From Suilimivivens sp964614185 (GTDB lineage Bacteria; Bacillota; Clostridia; Lachnospirales; Lachnospiraceae), in NCBI GenBank assembly GCA_964614185.1, contig CAZTKJ010000008.1, positions 1 through 64,000 of the forward strand: 64,000 nucleotides of DNA. The letters are read 5' to 3'. Below the pieces are notes generated by a model that worked only from the letters and a program-made list of their open reading frames with translations, searched no databases and was not told where the DNA came from. The translations under genes and the position numbers were made by a program. This document shows, piece by piece, positions 40,216 to 48,622 of this stretch (position 1 is its first letter; every line of letters begins with the position of its first letter).

Positions 40216-41937
40216 CTATCTCTGTTCAATTTTAAATAATTTACTGTCCTGAGAAAGTTCAACTGCAATATGAGCTTTATTTATGACTGCTTCCGGTAGC
40301 TTATCCTTTAAAATAGAAATTACCAACTGAATATCTTTGTTTTGTAAAAATTCTGCCACCTTAATTAATTGATTATCATGCATAAGTTCCTTTTTATCAT
40401 TCAGCAAAAAATGTAGGCATGGCAATTGCTCTTCATCCGAAAACAACAAATATGCTAAATCGAAGCACAAAATTTCCCCCTGCTTTTTTCCAGAACTCAT
40501 ATTTGCATTAAAAGCATTAAACTTATAATATTGTTGCCCTTTCTTATTTGTTACCTGCTGATATGAAATTCCATACGCTTCACCATATAATTCTTGGGAA
40601 ATAGCAGAAAAAAGCTTATTGAATTTCTTCAATTGTTCTTTTAATAGTACTTCAAAATCTCCCGAAAAGAGGTAGTTATCAATACCTTCCATCTGCTCAT
40701 TGAGTGTATTAATATTATTTTCCACTTCTTCCAATTGTGAAATCACACTTTCATATTCGCCTTTTATTCTATACTTTTCATTTAATTCAAAAATTACTTT
40801 TTCTAACTCCTCAAAAGAATCTCCTTTTGCAATTTTTTCTGTCAATTCTTTTTCTTTCTTTCGTTGTACTACTAATTCATCTTGTAATTCCTTTAGCTTA
40901 GTCAGCAATTCTGGCAAATCCCGCGCTATGTACTTAACTTTTTCTATGATCATATTATTATGATAATCAACTAGATCTTCAAAGGTTTTCTGTATCCCTT
41001 CAATATGATCACATGCCTCTTCATATAACACTCTCAACTGTTGCATATCAACCTGAGAAATATTTTTTTCTAAACTCTGTTTGGATTCTTCAATCAGATT
41101 TCTGCGAATTTCCAATTTACTGATTAATGAACTAGTTTTATTAATATTGTATCTGACAACGTTTAATTGCTCTAAGTCTTCTTCCAGTGTTTCGTTCAGG
41201 TTAAAAGAAGATTTCTTTTCATTAAGCAAATCAATCTCATTATTAACCATGTCTAATGCAATTTCATAAGTTGTTTTCGTCTGCTTTTTTTCAAGACGTT
41301 CTTTAAAGGTTATTTCCTGATTAACCTTTGACACTAACGCCTGTTTCTTAGCCCCCTCATCAAATGAACAGCCAAGCAGATACAGATATAGCGTCTCATA
41401 TTCAATATCAGTGGTAAATTTATCTAATGTTTTTAACGTATTATTGATGCTATCATCTTTATAACGTATGTTATGCGAAATAATCTGCCTAAATGTTGGT
41501 TTTTCGACTTCCTTGCCTGGCATAATGCTTCGCTCCAGCTCCTGCTCAAATTCCTTATCCAAAATAGGTTTTCCATTTATTTTTCTGATAGCCTTTTTAT
41601 TCGGTAAAAAATTTCTTTGAATCTCCAATGTCCTTGCATTCGGATTATTCAAATTTTCTGTCAAAACAAGTTTTATTTCTATTTCTTCATCAATCAAAAA
41701 TTCTTTTACAACATCATACTCTTCTTTCTTGTTTTCTGTATCCGTGTAAATTATTCTTCCTTTTGCCCCCAGACAAAAATCAATGAGTTTTAAGACAGTT
41801 GTTTTTCCAACATTATTTCCTGTTGACTTCGTGTTTTCAAAAGGAGTATCATCAATAATCAAATTTAATCCCGAGGAAAAGTTTATTTCACGGATAATTT
41901 CTGTCGGCTTTGCTATTATAAGCTTCTTTATAAACAT
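40216..41937 (-). CDS. DUF2326 ABC-type ATPase of an ABC-three-component system
   Basis: 573 residues. Walker A G40-N-N-V-G-K-T-T near the N-terminus, then long coiled-coil (about 200-440) and a C-terminal half with MSSGKKQGEILCFDLAYLLF as the signature-like motif and LHFLLNDKKELMHD as the Walker B region. This is an SMC/Rad50-like ABC ATPase of the DUF2326 family, which serves in ABC-three-component (ABC-3C) conflict systems. It overlaps the small middle component by 10 bases. It probably senses or clamps nucleic acid and licences the effector; inferred from the family. Confidence 0.88.
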   Translation of the reverse strand: MFIKKLIIAKPTEIIREINFSSGLNLIIDDTPFENTKSTGNNVGKTTVLKLIDFCLGAKGRIIYTDTENKKEEYDVVKEFLIDEEIEIKLVLTENLNNPNARTLEIQRNFLPNKKAIRKINGKPILDKEFEQELERSIMPGKEVEKPTFRQIISHNIRYKDDSINNTLKTLDKFTTDIEYETLYLYLLGCSFDEGAKKQALVSKVNQEITFKERLEKKQTKTTYEIALDMVNNEIDLLNEKKSSFNLNETLEEDLEQLNVVRYNINKTSSLISKLEIRRNLIEESKQSLEKNISQVDMQQLRVLYEEACDHIEGIQKTFEDLVDYHNNMIIEKVKYIARDLPELLTKLKELQDELVVQRKKEKELTEKIAKGDSFEELEKVIFELNEKYRIKGEYESVISQLEEVENNINTLNEQMEGIDNYLFSGDFEVLLKEQLKKFNKLFSAISQELYGEAYGISYQQVTNKKGQQYYKFNAFNANMSSGKKQGEILCFDLAYLLFSDEEQLPCLHFLLNDKKELMHDNQLIKVAEFLQNKDIQLVISILKDKLPEAVINKAHIAVELSQDSKLFKIEQR

Positions 41938-42155
41938 AATTCAATTTCTCCCTTTTCATTAACCTGTGCCACATTAATTAAATACAGCCAGTCAAGACAC
42001 AAAATGAATGTAGAAAAAGACATTCCATTTTTTTCTTTTACCTTTTGATATAAACTGATAACCGGCTGTTTTCCCGTTTCTTTTAATTCTTTAAGAGCTA
42101 CTGCCCCATTATAATAAATACATAACTCTGGCTGTATGTTATCTGGCAACAACAT
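41928..42155 (-). CDS. ABC-3C middle component (MC6-like)
   Basis: 75 residues from the ATG at 42155, with GGAGGG eight bases before it; longer readings run into the SMEK gene. It begins MLLPDNIQPELCIYYNGAV, which recalls the MC6-type middle component found between the effector and ATPase genes of ABC-3C systems. The C-terminal half (FSTFILCLDWLYLINVAQV) is helical with a winged-helix feel. It overlaps SMEK by 17 bases and the ATPase by 10, so all three are made together. Confidence 0.78.
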   Translation of the reverse strand: MLLPDNIQPELCIYYNGAVALKELKETGKQPVISLYQKVKEKNGMSFSTFILCLDWLYLINVAQVNEKGEIELCL

Positions 42156-43113
42156 AATCATATCCCTCCGGATTCTTAAATATCTTACAGCGGGTAAAAG
42201 CGTCAACTACCAAAATTGACACGCACATTTCCAACTCATCATATGGTATCTCTATATAATTTCTGCTTTTAATTATTTTATCAATTAAATTATCTATAAT
42301 AGAAAGAAACAATTCATTTGTATCTTCTATTTTCACTGACAATTTTATGTATTCCTTACGAATAGAAGCTAAAACAGACAGACTTCTATTTGCCCCTTGT
42401 TTGTCAAATTCTTCATACTTTTCGTTTATCCTGCCATAGTAAACTTTGTAATCATCTATAATTGGCTGAACCATTAACAATTCATTAAATTCTATTTTCC
42501 GCTGTATTTCAAAAGAATTTATTTCCGGTGATTCATTATGCGGGGTCAAATTCTCCTCGGATAATATATTAATAATGGACGCTAAATTGGAATCCACTTT
42601 GGCAATATCAACAGAATTTCCTAATTCGTCTTTTATAAATTCATACAATGCATACTGTTCTTTAATCCCCATATTTAATACAATATTTAATATCGACTTT
42701 ATATCATATATATCGTCTGCGGGAGAGAAATCAATGCTATATGGATTTGCAAATGAGTTCTTTCTCAGATTATCCGCTGACCCTGAGATTGCAACAAATT
42801 TAAACCGAAATCCACTATAGCTTTCAAGGACTTTTTTGCCCAAAGAATTTTCTATTTTCTGCTTTGAACAGGTTGCTGACACTTGAACCACTACTTTCTC
42901 TTGGTCATCAACCAAATCAATTCCCTCCATGTTTTGGCTGACGGCATTCATATTTCTTAAATTGTATCCCAGCAAATGATTCATAAGCTCCGCAAAAAAA
43001 ATCTCCGAATAGATGTTCAAATCTAACAGATTTATTTTGCCTCTAATGGATATCCTGTAAGACAATATGCTCAATTTTTTTTCTATGTAGTTAAAATATA
43101 TGCTGCGATTCAA
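42139..43113 (-). CDS. SMEK-domain effector of the ABC-3C system
   Basis: 324 residues from a TTG start with GGGGAG six bases upstream. The N-terminal ~90 residues are a SMEK domain with E63, GIDLVD (D66) and VVVQVSAT (Q77), a layout like the restriction-endonuclease superfamily. The C-terminal ~150 residues (LVDAFTRCKIFKNPEGYD in part) match the shared ABC-3C C-terminal domain style. In this family the effector is thought to attack nucleic acid when released or triggered by the ATPase partner. First gene of the operon. Confidence 0.82.
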   Translation of the reverse strand: MNRSIYFNYIEKKLSILSYRISIRGKINLLDLNIYSEIFFAELMNHLLGYNLRNMNAVSQNMEGIDLVDDQEKVVVQVSATCSKQKIENSLGKKVLESYSGFRFKFVAISGSADNLRKNSFANPYSIDFSPADDIYDIKSILNIVLNMGIKEQYALYEFIKDELGNSVDIAKVDSNLASIINILSEENLTPHNESPEINSFEIQRKIEFNELLMVQPIIDDYKVYYGRINEKYEEFDKQGANRSLSVLASIRKEYIKLSVKIEDTNELFLSIIDNLIDKIIKSRNYIEIPYDELEMCVSILVVDAFTRCKIFKNPEGYDYVVAR

Positions 43114-43423
43114 TTTGCTCTCCCCTTTTTAGTCCTATATGATAAGAAAATTATACCATACTATATGACCAATAAACCGTTCTCCCACGTTTTTTTGAAA
43201 ATATTTTTCTCTTATTCTTTAAACCCAATTTGTCCATTTATTAATAATGGCAAAAAAAGTCTCTGAGCGAAATAAGTTCTTTATTTTCTTTCTCATTCGT
43301 TCATAATAATGTCCACATAGCAACTATATTCTCATAATCCTTAAGTTCATATACCAAGTATAGCTTCTATGAGTCTCATCCGTAAACTGTCAATAGGAAC
43401 AATCAAATTTTCTTCAAGAAATT
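43114..43423. other. Intergenic stretch between the nuclease gene and the ABC-3C operon
   Basis: AT-rich. The minus strand has GGTATAAT about 40 bases before the SMEK start, a likely -10 box without a good -35. Nearer the nuclease gene, a minus-strand frame with no start codon (43347-43479; reads HIVKFLEENLIVPIDSLRMR and ends at TGA) overlaps the end of that gene and looks like the tail of a lost gene. Nothing else is recognisable. Confidence 0.5.
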
Positions 43424-44833
43424 TTACGATATGCTGGCAGACGCCCTCTGAGCCGCATTTATTATAAGTATGTCTGGTGTTTTCTTTTCATTTTTCAAGT
43501 TCTCAGTATACATTCTTGCTATGGTTTTTACTTTTCTCGGATTACCCATATCGATTAATACATATATCAATTTACTTGTATTCTCTGCTTTCCCATATTC
43601 CTCAATCTGAGTTTCATATCCATGACGATAATTGGGATTTGTAGAAAGCTTTACTTCAATGATAGTAATATCCTGACCACGGCTGACCTTAAAATCCACT
43701 GGTCCTCTTCCCTCATCTGGCTCACAACTCATATCCAAGTTATTAGCCTGTATGTAACATAGTCCTGAAAGATGGATAATTCTTTGAGCTATCTTTTCTC
43801 TGTTTCTGCTACTAGCTCCCTGTATAATATCCCAACCCTTATTGTTCTCAACCCAATTCTTAAAGTAATTCAAAATCTCCATAGATGCTTTCAAACTATC
43901 TATAGTTTCTTTTTCTACAGAAGATTTCCAGGATATGTCCAAGGCCTCTATACGTTTACATAATCGCTCTAAATAATAATCAATCTGATTCTCCGGATTA
44001 TAAGGGGCAAGATCCTCTTTGCAATAATCTTCCATCATTTGCTTGCATACATCAAGTTTTTTGAACATTTCTTCTCGCATATAGTACTTCTTATTAGCAG
44101 AAGACCATTTTGTCCACTCTTCTGCCACTCTTTGATTCATCAATGCTCTAATCGTATTATTTTCTGAAACTACATGTTCTATATCTTCCCACGACTTCGC
44201 CACGGGAAGCCTATGAAGTATTTCTACTGGCACTAACAGCACTGGTACCGCACTGTTTTTATATGGATTAATCATATATCCATCATTAAACTCCATATCT
44301 AGATAATTGTCAGAACTTATTCTAAGATCCTCAAAAATCCGTTTCGTATATTTCTGAATATCCGGAAGTATAATTGTCGCAATCATATCGCTAAGCCGAT
44401 CTGGTCCAACATTATCCTGAAACAATGGCAACAACTGAAAAAATTCCGGATCATCTACCCCAGCTTTCACAATATCATATGCTGTACTTATTACCTGCTC
44501 AGATAATATAGGACCAAAGGCTGATCCACTGTTTCCTTCTGAGAATCCCAAGCAAATTCCATTAATATCCTTATTTTCAGGAAAATCAAATAAACTTAGT
44601 GCCTGACGATAACATATATCATTCTTATTCTTTTGAGATGCTTTATTTAGCAGCTTAATAATTTTTCTAAAAAATCCATTAATTCTTTCATACGACCCTT
44701 GAAACTCCTGCGTTTCCGCTTTCTTTAATCTCTGTATGTTTATAAAAAAATAACTATCGGTTTCCAATATTGGATCAAAAATCCCATTATCATCAAGATA
44801 TGAACCTATTTTCAAATAATCTGATAAGAACAT
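43424..44833 (-). CDS. PD-(D/E)xK nuclease-domain protein, putative defence effector
   Basis: 469 residues. The C-terminal ~100 residues contain a PD-(D/E)xK core: GRGPVDFKV with D380, then TIIEVKLS with E393 and K395, followed by HGYETQIEEYGKAE. The N-terminal ~340 residues have no motif I recognise and are helical; they may be a sensor or binding domain. It stands alone in its transcript (AGGAG seven bases before the ATG) beside the ABC-3C system. I cannot assign it to a named defence system. Could also be a restriction-like or nucleic acid repair protein. Confidence 0.7.
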   Translation of the reverse strand: MFLSDYLKIGSYLDDNGIFDPILETDSYFFINIQRLKKAETQEFQGSYERINGFFRKIIKLLNKASQKNKNDICYRQALSLFDFPENKDINGICLGFSEGNSGSAFGPILSEQVISTAYDIVKAGVDDPEFFQLLPLFQDNVGPDRLSDMIATIILPDIQKYTKRIFEDLRISSDNYLDMEFNDGYMINPYKNSAVPVLLVPVEILHRLPVAKSWEDIEHVVSENNTIRALMNQRVAEEWTKWSSANKKYYMREEMFKKLDVCKQMMEDYCKEDLAPYNPENQIDYYLERLCKRIEALDISWKSSVEKETIDSLKASMEILNYFKNWVENNKGWDIIQGASSRNREKIAQRIIHLSGLCYIQANNLDMSCEPDEGRGPVDFKVSRGQDITIIEVKLSTNPNYRHGYETQIEEYGKAENTSKLIYVLIDMGNPRKVKTIARMYTENLKNEKKTPDILIINAAQRASASIS

Positions 44834-44894
44834 CCATTTTCTCCTTGCAATCTATTTTTTAATATATGCTATCATAAAATTCCCTTACCAACTA

Positions 44895-44971
44895 TTAATA
44901 CTTCTCCATGGGAATTTCAATCAATTACCCTTCATAGATAAAATCAGGATCTGCAAGATGATTTATGCCAG
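44895..44971 (-). pseudogene. Broken C-terminal half of the LysM domain
   Basis: Past the stop of the lipoprotein gene, the minus strand in another frame reads RLAGINHLADPDFIYEG, stop, LIEIPMEKY. This is the missing half of a LysM domain, in which ...IYEGQLIEIP would be normal. One base has been lost near TATCCCGGC and a CAA glutamine codon has become TAA. Confidence 0.75.
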
Positions 44972-46288
44972 CTAGCCGGGATAACTGTCTCCATCTCCCA
45001 GATATGTCTTGGCAATTCCATACAATGTATCCCCTTTCTTCACAGAATAAAAATATGAGTTCCCATGAAATGTCTGCATAAATACCGATGCGGCATACAA
45101 ACAGTCTTCCGGGTTATCGGCTCCTTTTTTGATCTGTGCCTGTATAAGCCAGCTCCCGGTGCCCTCGTCCGTGATAGGCACTGCCACCTGATACTGATAT
45201 CCGCCGCCTTCTCCCTTAAAAATCAGGTAATCATACCAGAATTCATTTTCCCTGCTATACTCCCACGTAATCTGCCTTTCCTCGGCATATTGCTCCATAT
45301 AGTCATAAATTGACGCTTCATCCGTGAAAGTTCCCTCCGGCAGTACCGTGAGCAACGTTTCACCCCTATCTTCCTGAGGCTGCTCCAACAGTTCCCACAT
45401 GTTCTCCGGGTATCCCCAAATCCGATAATGGGCATCATCCCATGTATTTTCCTCTCCCTGCACAAGAAATACTCTTGTAATATCCATCATAGCTAAGGTA
45501 ATCCTGCTGCCATCTTCCAGTTCTACAGTCAGGATATAGTCCAACTCCCACCAGCTTGTGCCATCTTCCATACGGTCAGTACGTTCCGCAGAAATCAGTT
45601 CCAGCGTCAGCTCCTTATCTTCCAGTTGAAGCTCCGGAAAGTTGGACAGATATTTTGCAAATTCATCCTGCAAAAACCCCTCCAGGATCAATTGCCTTGT
45701 CTTCGCCATGCTCTCGCTAAATTCCCTGCAATCATCTCCGACTACATTTTTTTCGTCCAGCTCCCTAAGTATTTCACGTTCCCGCTCTCCAATATACTGC
45801 ACACTGACGCCTGAATCCCTCCATATGATCTGCCCATCCTTCGGCATGGCAAAAGATACGTCATGGTCATGGCAAATAACATTGTAGACGGTAAACAGTT
45901 CATTGGAAAAAGTTCCGTCCTCCTGTCTGATATACTGAAGTACTTCTTCATGTCCTATAATATTTATAATTTCCGAAGAAGGCAGCGGAGTCAGTTCTCT
46001 CGGTACAGTTTCGTCCACTTCAGGCAGCGTGTCAATTACAGTAATTTTAGGAAATGCATTCTCAACATTCTCAGTTTCCACAGTTTTTCCATAGCTGTCC
46101 TCCATCTCCCTTACTTCTTCTGTTTTCCCACTATCATCATCTGCCGCTGCTACTTCTTCCGGTTCTCCCTGTTGCTCTGTCTGCTGGCTGCTTTTCACAA
46201 GTGCTGCAGTACTTTCTGTTTTTTGGGAGCATCCACACAACATCAACATTACAACTGCAATGCACAGCTGCCTTTTTTTGTAAAACAT
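44972..46288 (-). CDS. Lipoprotein with truncated C-terminal LysM domain
   Basis: 438 residues. The lipobox LCGC gives Cys20 as the lipidated residue. A Glu/Ser/Asp-rich linker (about 25-85) precedes a large unrecognised outside domain. The C-terminus starts a LysM peptidoglycan-binding domain (YSVKKGDTLYGIAKTYLGDG) but stops four residues later (SYPG). The other half lies downstream in a different frame with an extra stop codon, so the gene is frameshifted. Rather than a sequencing slip, two separate lesions suggest real decay. AGGAGG precedes the ATG. Confidence 0.78.
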   Translation of the reverse strand: MFYKKRQLCIAVVMLMLCGCSQKTESTAALVKSSQQTEQQGEPEEVAAADDDSGKTEEVREMEDSYGKTVETENVENAFPKITVIDTLPEVDETVPRELTPLPSSEIINIIGHEEVLQYIRQEDGTFSNELFTVYNVICHDHDVSFAMPKDGQIIWRDSGVSVQYIGEREREILRELDEKNVVGDDCREFSESMAKTRQLILEGFLQDEFAKYLSNFPELQLEDKELTLELISAERTDRMEDGTSWWELDYILTVELEDGSRITLAMMDITRVFLVQGEENTWDDAHYRIWGYPENMWELLEQPQEDRGETLLTVLPEGTFTDEASIYDYMEQYAEERQITWEYSRENEFWYDYLIFKGEGGGYQYQVAVPITDEGTGSWLIQAQIKKGADNPEDCLYAASVFMQTFHGNSYFYSVKKGDTLYGIAKTYLGDGDSYPG

Positions 46289-46333
46289 TTTATCAGCCTC
46301 CTCTTTTCAAATGTCCCTTAAACAACATTATTT

Positions 46334-46840
46334 TTACAGAATTTTCGCCATATAATATTCGTCAACAAATGTTTTCTCAACGAGCATTGATTTTGTCCTT
46401 ATTCCTTCAATTTCAAAACCACTTTTTTCATACAAATGCCTTGCGGCCTTATTATTGCATTCAACTGTAAGTTCCAAACGGATGATACCATTTTCTTTCG
46501 CCCACTTATCCAAATTTTTTAAGAAGGCTGTTCCAATCCCCTTGCTGCTATAATCTTTTAATATACCTATGGTAACATATCCAGTATGAGAAATCCTATT
46601 AAATTTTCCTCGTTCCGCACGTACATATCCTATGATTTTATTACCATCCAATGCAATTTGCAGAAAATCATTTCCTTCGATTACATTGCGATAAATATCA
46701 TCTTTCAATTCCTGAATATTAGTACGTTGTTCTCTTTCTTCTGGTTCGTACATCATATAATTTGTTTCAACATCAAGAGAATTTAGTAAGGTCCAAAAAT
46801 TTTCAATTTCTTCAAATTCTATTTTTTTTAGCGTAACCAA
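46334..46840 (-). CDS. GNAT family N-acetyltransferase
   Basis: About 168 residues from a TTG at 46840 with GTGAGG eight bases upstream; a TTG at 46873 would be longer but has no such site. The acetyl-CoA loop reads GILKDYSSKGIGTAFLKNL, and LTVECNNKAARHLYEKSGFE and IEGIRTKSMLVEKTFVDEYY are typical of the RimJ/RimL-like group. It may acetylate a protein N-terminus or a small compound such as an antibiotic. Substrate unknown. Confidence 0.85.
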   Translation of the reverse strand: MVTLKKIEFEEIENFWTLLNSLDVETNYMMYEPEEREQRTNIQELKDDIYRNVIEGNDFLQIALDGNKIIGYVRAERGKFNRISHTGYVTIGILKDYSSKGIGTAFLKNLDKWAKENGIIRLELTVECNNKAARHLYEKSGFEIEGIRTKSMLVEKTFVDEYYMAKIL

Positions 46841-46944
46841 TAATAATTCCTCACTTTCCCTTGTTACATACAAGCAAGCTTTTCATCATCCGTCACATTA
46901 TTATTTAACTTGGGGGTGTCTTAGCAATTTCCCTTACTGTCTCC

Positions 46945-47721
46945 TCAACCCAATTTGCCCGCTAAATACTCTGCTATGCCGTCTTCATCATTACTCCCAA
47001 TTACCAGATCCGCCTGTTCTCTGACCTCACTGATAGCATTTCCCATAGCAATACCTGTCCCGCACAATTTAAGCATACCGATGTCTGCATAATCATCTCC
47101 AAAAGCCGTTATCTCTTCCGGACTTATTCCGCATACAGAACATAATTTTTCGATTGCATGCTCTTTTGTTGCTGTTTTTTGAGTAAACTTATACCAATAT
47201 CCATCAGAAAAACGTATGCAGTCACACCAATCCAATAACTTTGAAAGATGCATTGCCTGACTGTCCTCAAAAATCTCTACGCACATTTTTAGGGAGCTTT
47301 CCCCAAAATCCGTAAAATCCGTATAAATACTATCTCCCCAACTATGGTCTTGTGTCTTTGGATCAATCTTATAATTCCAATAATGGGAATCTATTGTATC
47401 AATTGTTATTTCACAATCTGCACCACATATTTCTCTGGCAAGTGCAATCATCTGCCTTGTTTCCTCTTTGGAAAACTCAGCCTTGTATATATATTCACCA
47501 TTATATTTTACCAACGCCCCGCCGCTTGCAATCAATACATCGGGCTGTAGCTCCTCTATAAAAGATAATGCATTCTGCTCCCCTCTGGATGTAGATACCC
47601 CAATCAATATTCCTTTCTTTCGACACTCACGTAATGCTTTCATTGTTGCTTGCGAAATAGTCTTATCGCTGCGAAGCAATGTTCCATCCAAATCAAATAA
47701 AAGCAGTCTGCAATTTTCCAC
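46945..47721 (-). CDS. HAD superfamily Cof-type phosphatase
   Basis: 258 residues. Motif I LLFDLDGTLLRSDKT with nucleophile and acid Asp residues, motif II VSTSRGEQ, motif III lysine (ATKEHAIEKL) and motif IV ITAFGDDYADIGMLK are all present, with a type IIB cap. These enzymes dephosphorylate sugar phosphates, flavin or pyridoxal phosphate. It lies on the minus strand facing away from the two-component module. Confidence 0.92.
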   Translation of the reverse strand: MENCRLLLFDLDGTLLRSDKTISQATMKALRECRKKGILIGVSTSRGEQNALSFIEELQPDVLIASGGALVKYNGEYIYKAEFSKEETRQMIALAREICGADCEITIDTIDSHYWNYKIDPKTQDHSWGDSIYTDFTDFGESSLKMCVEIFEDSQAMHLSKLLDWCDCIRFSDGYWYKFTQKTATKEHAIEKLCSVCGISPEEITAFGDDYADIGMLKLCGTGIAMGNAISEVREQADLVIGSNDEDGIAEYLAGKLG

Positions 47722-47887
47722 TTGTCCACCTCCGAAATATTTCTATACAATTTTAAATAGGAATATCCATATGTCAAAGCTGTTTTGATATGGCTAAATT
47801 ATGCCACAATCATCCCCCTTGTTTCAATTATAATATGTTAAATTATTGTGGTTCTCTGTCAGCTTTTATAGTAAGCGCCCTATTATA

Positions 47888-47920
47888 AGTCACTAAGCTG
47901 TAACATTTTTTTGGTATAAT
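47888..47920 (+). promoter_or_regulatory. Promoter with regulator box before the response regulator
   Basis: AGTCACTAAGCTGTAAC (47888-47904) in the -35 region, then TATAAT (47915-47920). The same box and the same 27-base distance to the -10 occur before the ABC transporter (49858-49890), so the regulator probably activates both. Confidence 0.8.
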
Positions 47921-47950
47921 AGAAGTAAAAAATATAAGGTGGTTATTGAG

Positions 47951-48622
47951 ATGATCGAATTATTTTATGCTGAAGATGACGCTAATATTGCAGGTGCTGT
48001 GAAAGAATATCTGGAACAGAAAAACTTTAAAGTAATGATATATGGTACGATTTTAGAGGTTAAACAGGCGCTGGAAATTCATGTGCCAACTGTTATTTTG
48101 TTAGATTGGAATATGCCGGATGGTGGCGGAGATAGTCTTTGTCAATGGATTCGCAGTAGATGGAAGGAACTGCCAATTATTTTTCTTACGGTTCGGAGTG
48201 ATTCCCACGATATCGTTTCAGGTTTTCAAAATGGTGCGGATGATTATGTAGTAAAGCCTTTTGAATTAAGTGTATTATATTCAAGGATTCAGGCGGTACT
48301 GCGAAGAACGGGAAATGTGGCAAAGCAGTATTTGTCCTGTGATGGGATCATGATTGATTTAGGCCGTAGGACAGTTTCTTGCGGTTCGGAAGAAATAGAT
48401 TTAAGCGTATCAGAATATGAATTGCTTTTGTATCTCTTGCAGAATAAAGGAAAGACTGTTACCAGGGAAAAAATCTTAGAACAGGTATGGGATGTAAATG
48501 GAAACTACGTGAATAACAATACTCTGACAGTTACTATGAAACGATTGCGAGACAAACTGCACCAACCGTCTTGTTTGAAAACAATCAGAAGTGTGGGATA
48601 CCGTATGGAGGATACCATATGA
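47951..48622 (+). CDS. OmpR-family response regulator of a BceRS-like system
   Basis: 223 residues from the ATG at 47951. Receiver domain with YAEDDANI (acidic pair), phosphoacceptor D52 in ILLDWNMPDGGG and switch lysine in DDYVVKPFEL; winged-helix domain ending TMKRLRDKLHQPSCLKTIRS. It overlaps the kinase start by four bases (ATGA). Followed by an ABC transporter that carries the same promoter box, so it likely controls its own operon and the transporter in response to a cell-wall-active peptide. Confidence 0.93.
   Translation: MIELFYAEDDANIAGAVKEYLEQKNFKVMIYGTILEVKQALEIHVPTVILLDWNMPDGGGDSLCQWIRSRWKELPIIFLTVRSDSHDIVSGFQNGADDYVVKPFELSVLYSRIQAVLRRTGNVAKQYLSCDGIMIDLGRRTVSCGSEEIDLSVSEYELLLYLLQNKGKTVTREKILEQVWDVNGNYVNNNTLTVTMKRLRDKLHQPSCLKTIRSVGYRMEDTI

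Noticed and set aside
42139..42206. A longer 92-residue start for the ABC-3C middle component
   Set aside because: The added residues overlap the SMEK gene and lie before the GGAGGG ribosome site; the ATG at 42155 fits better.
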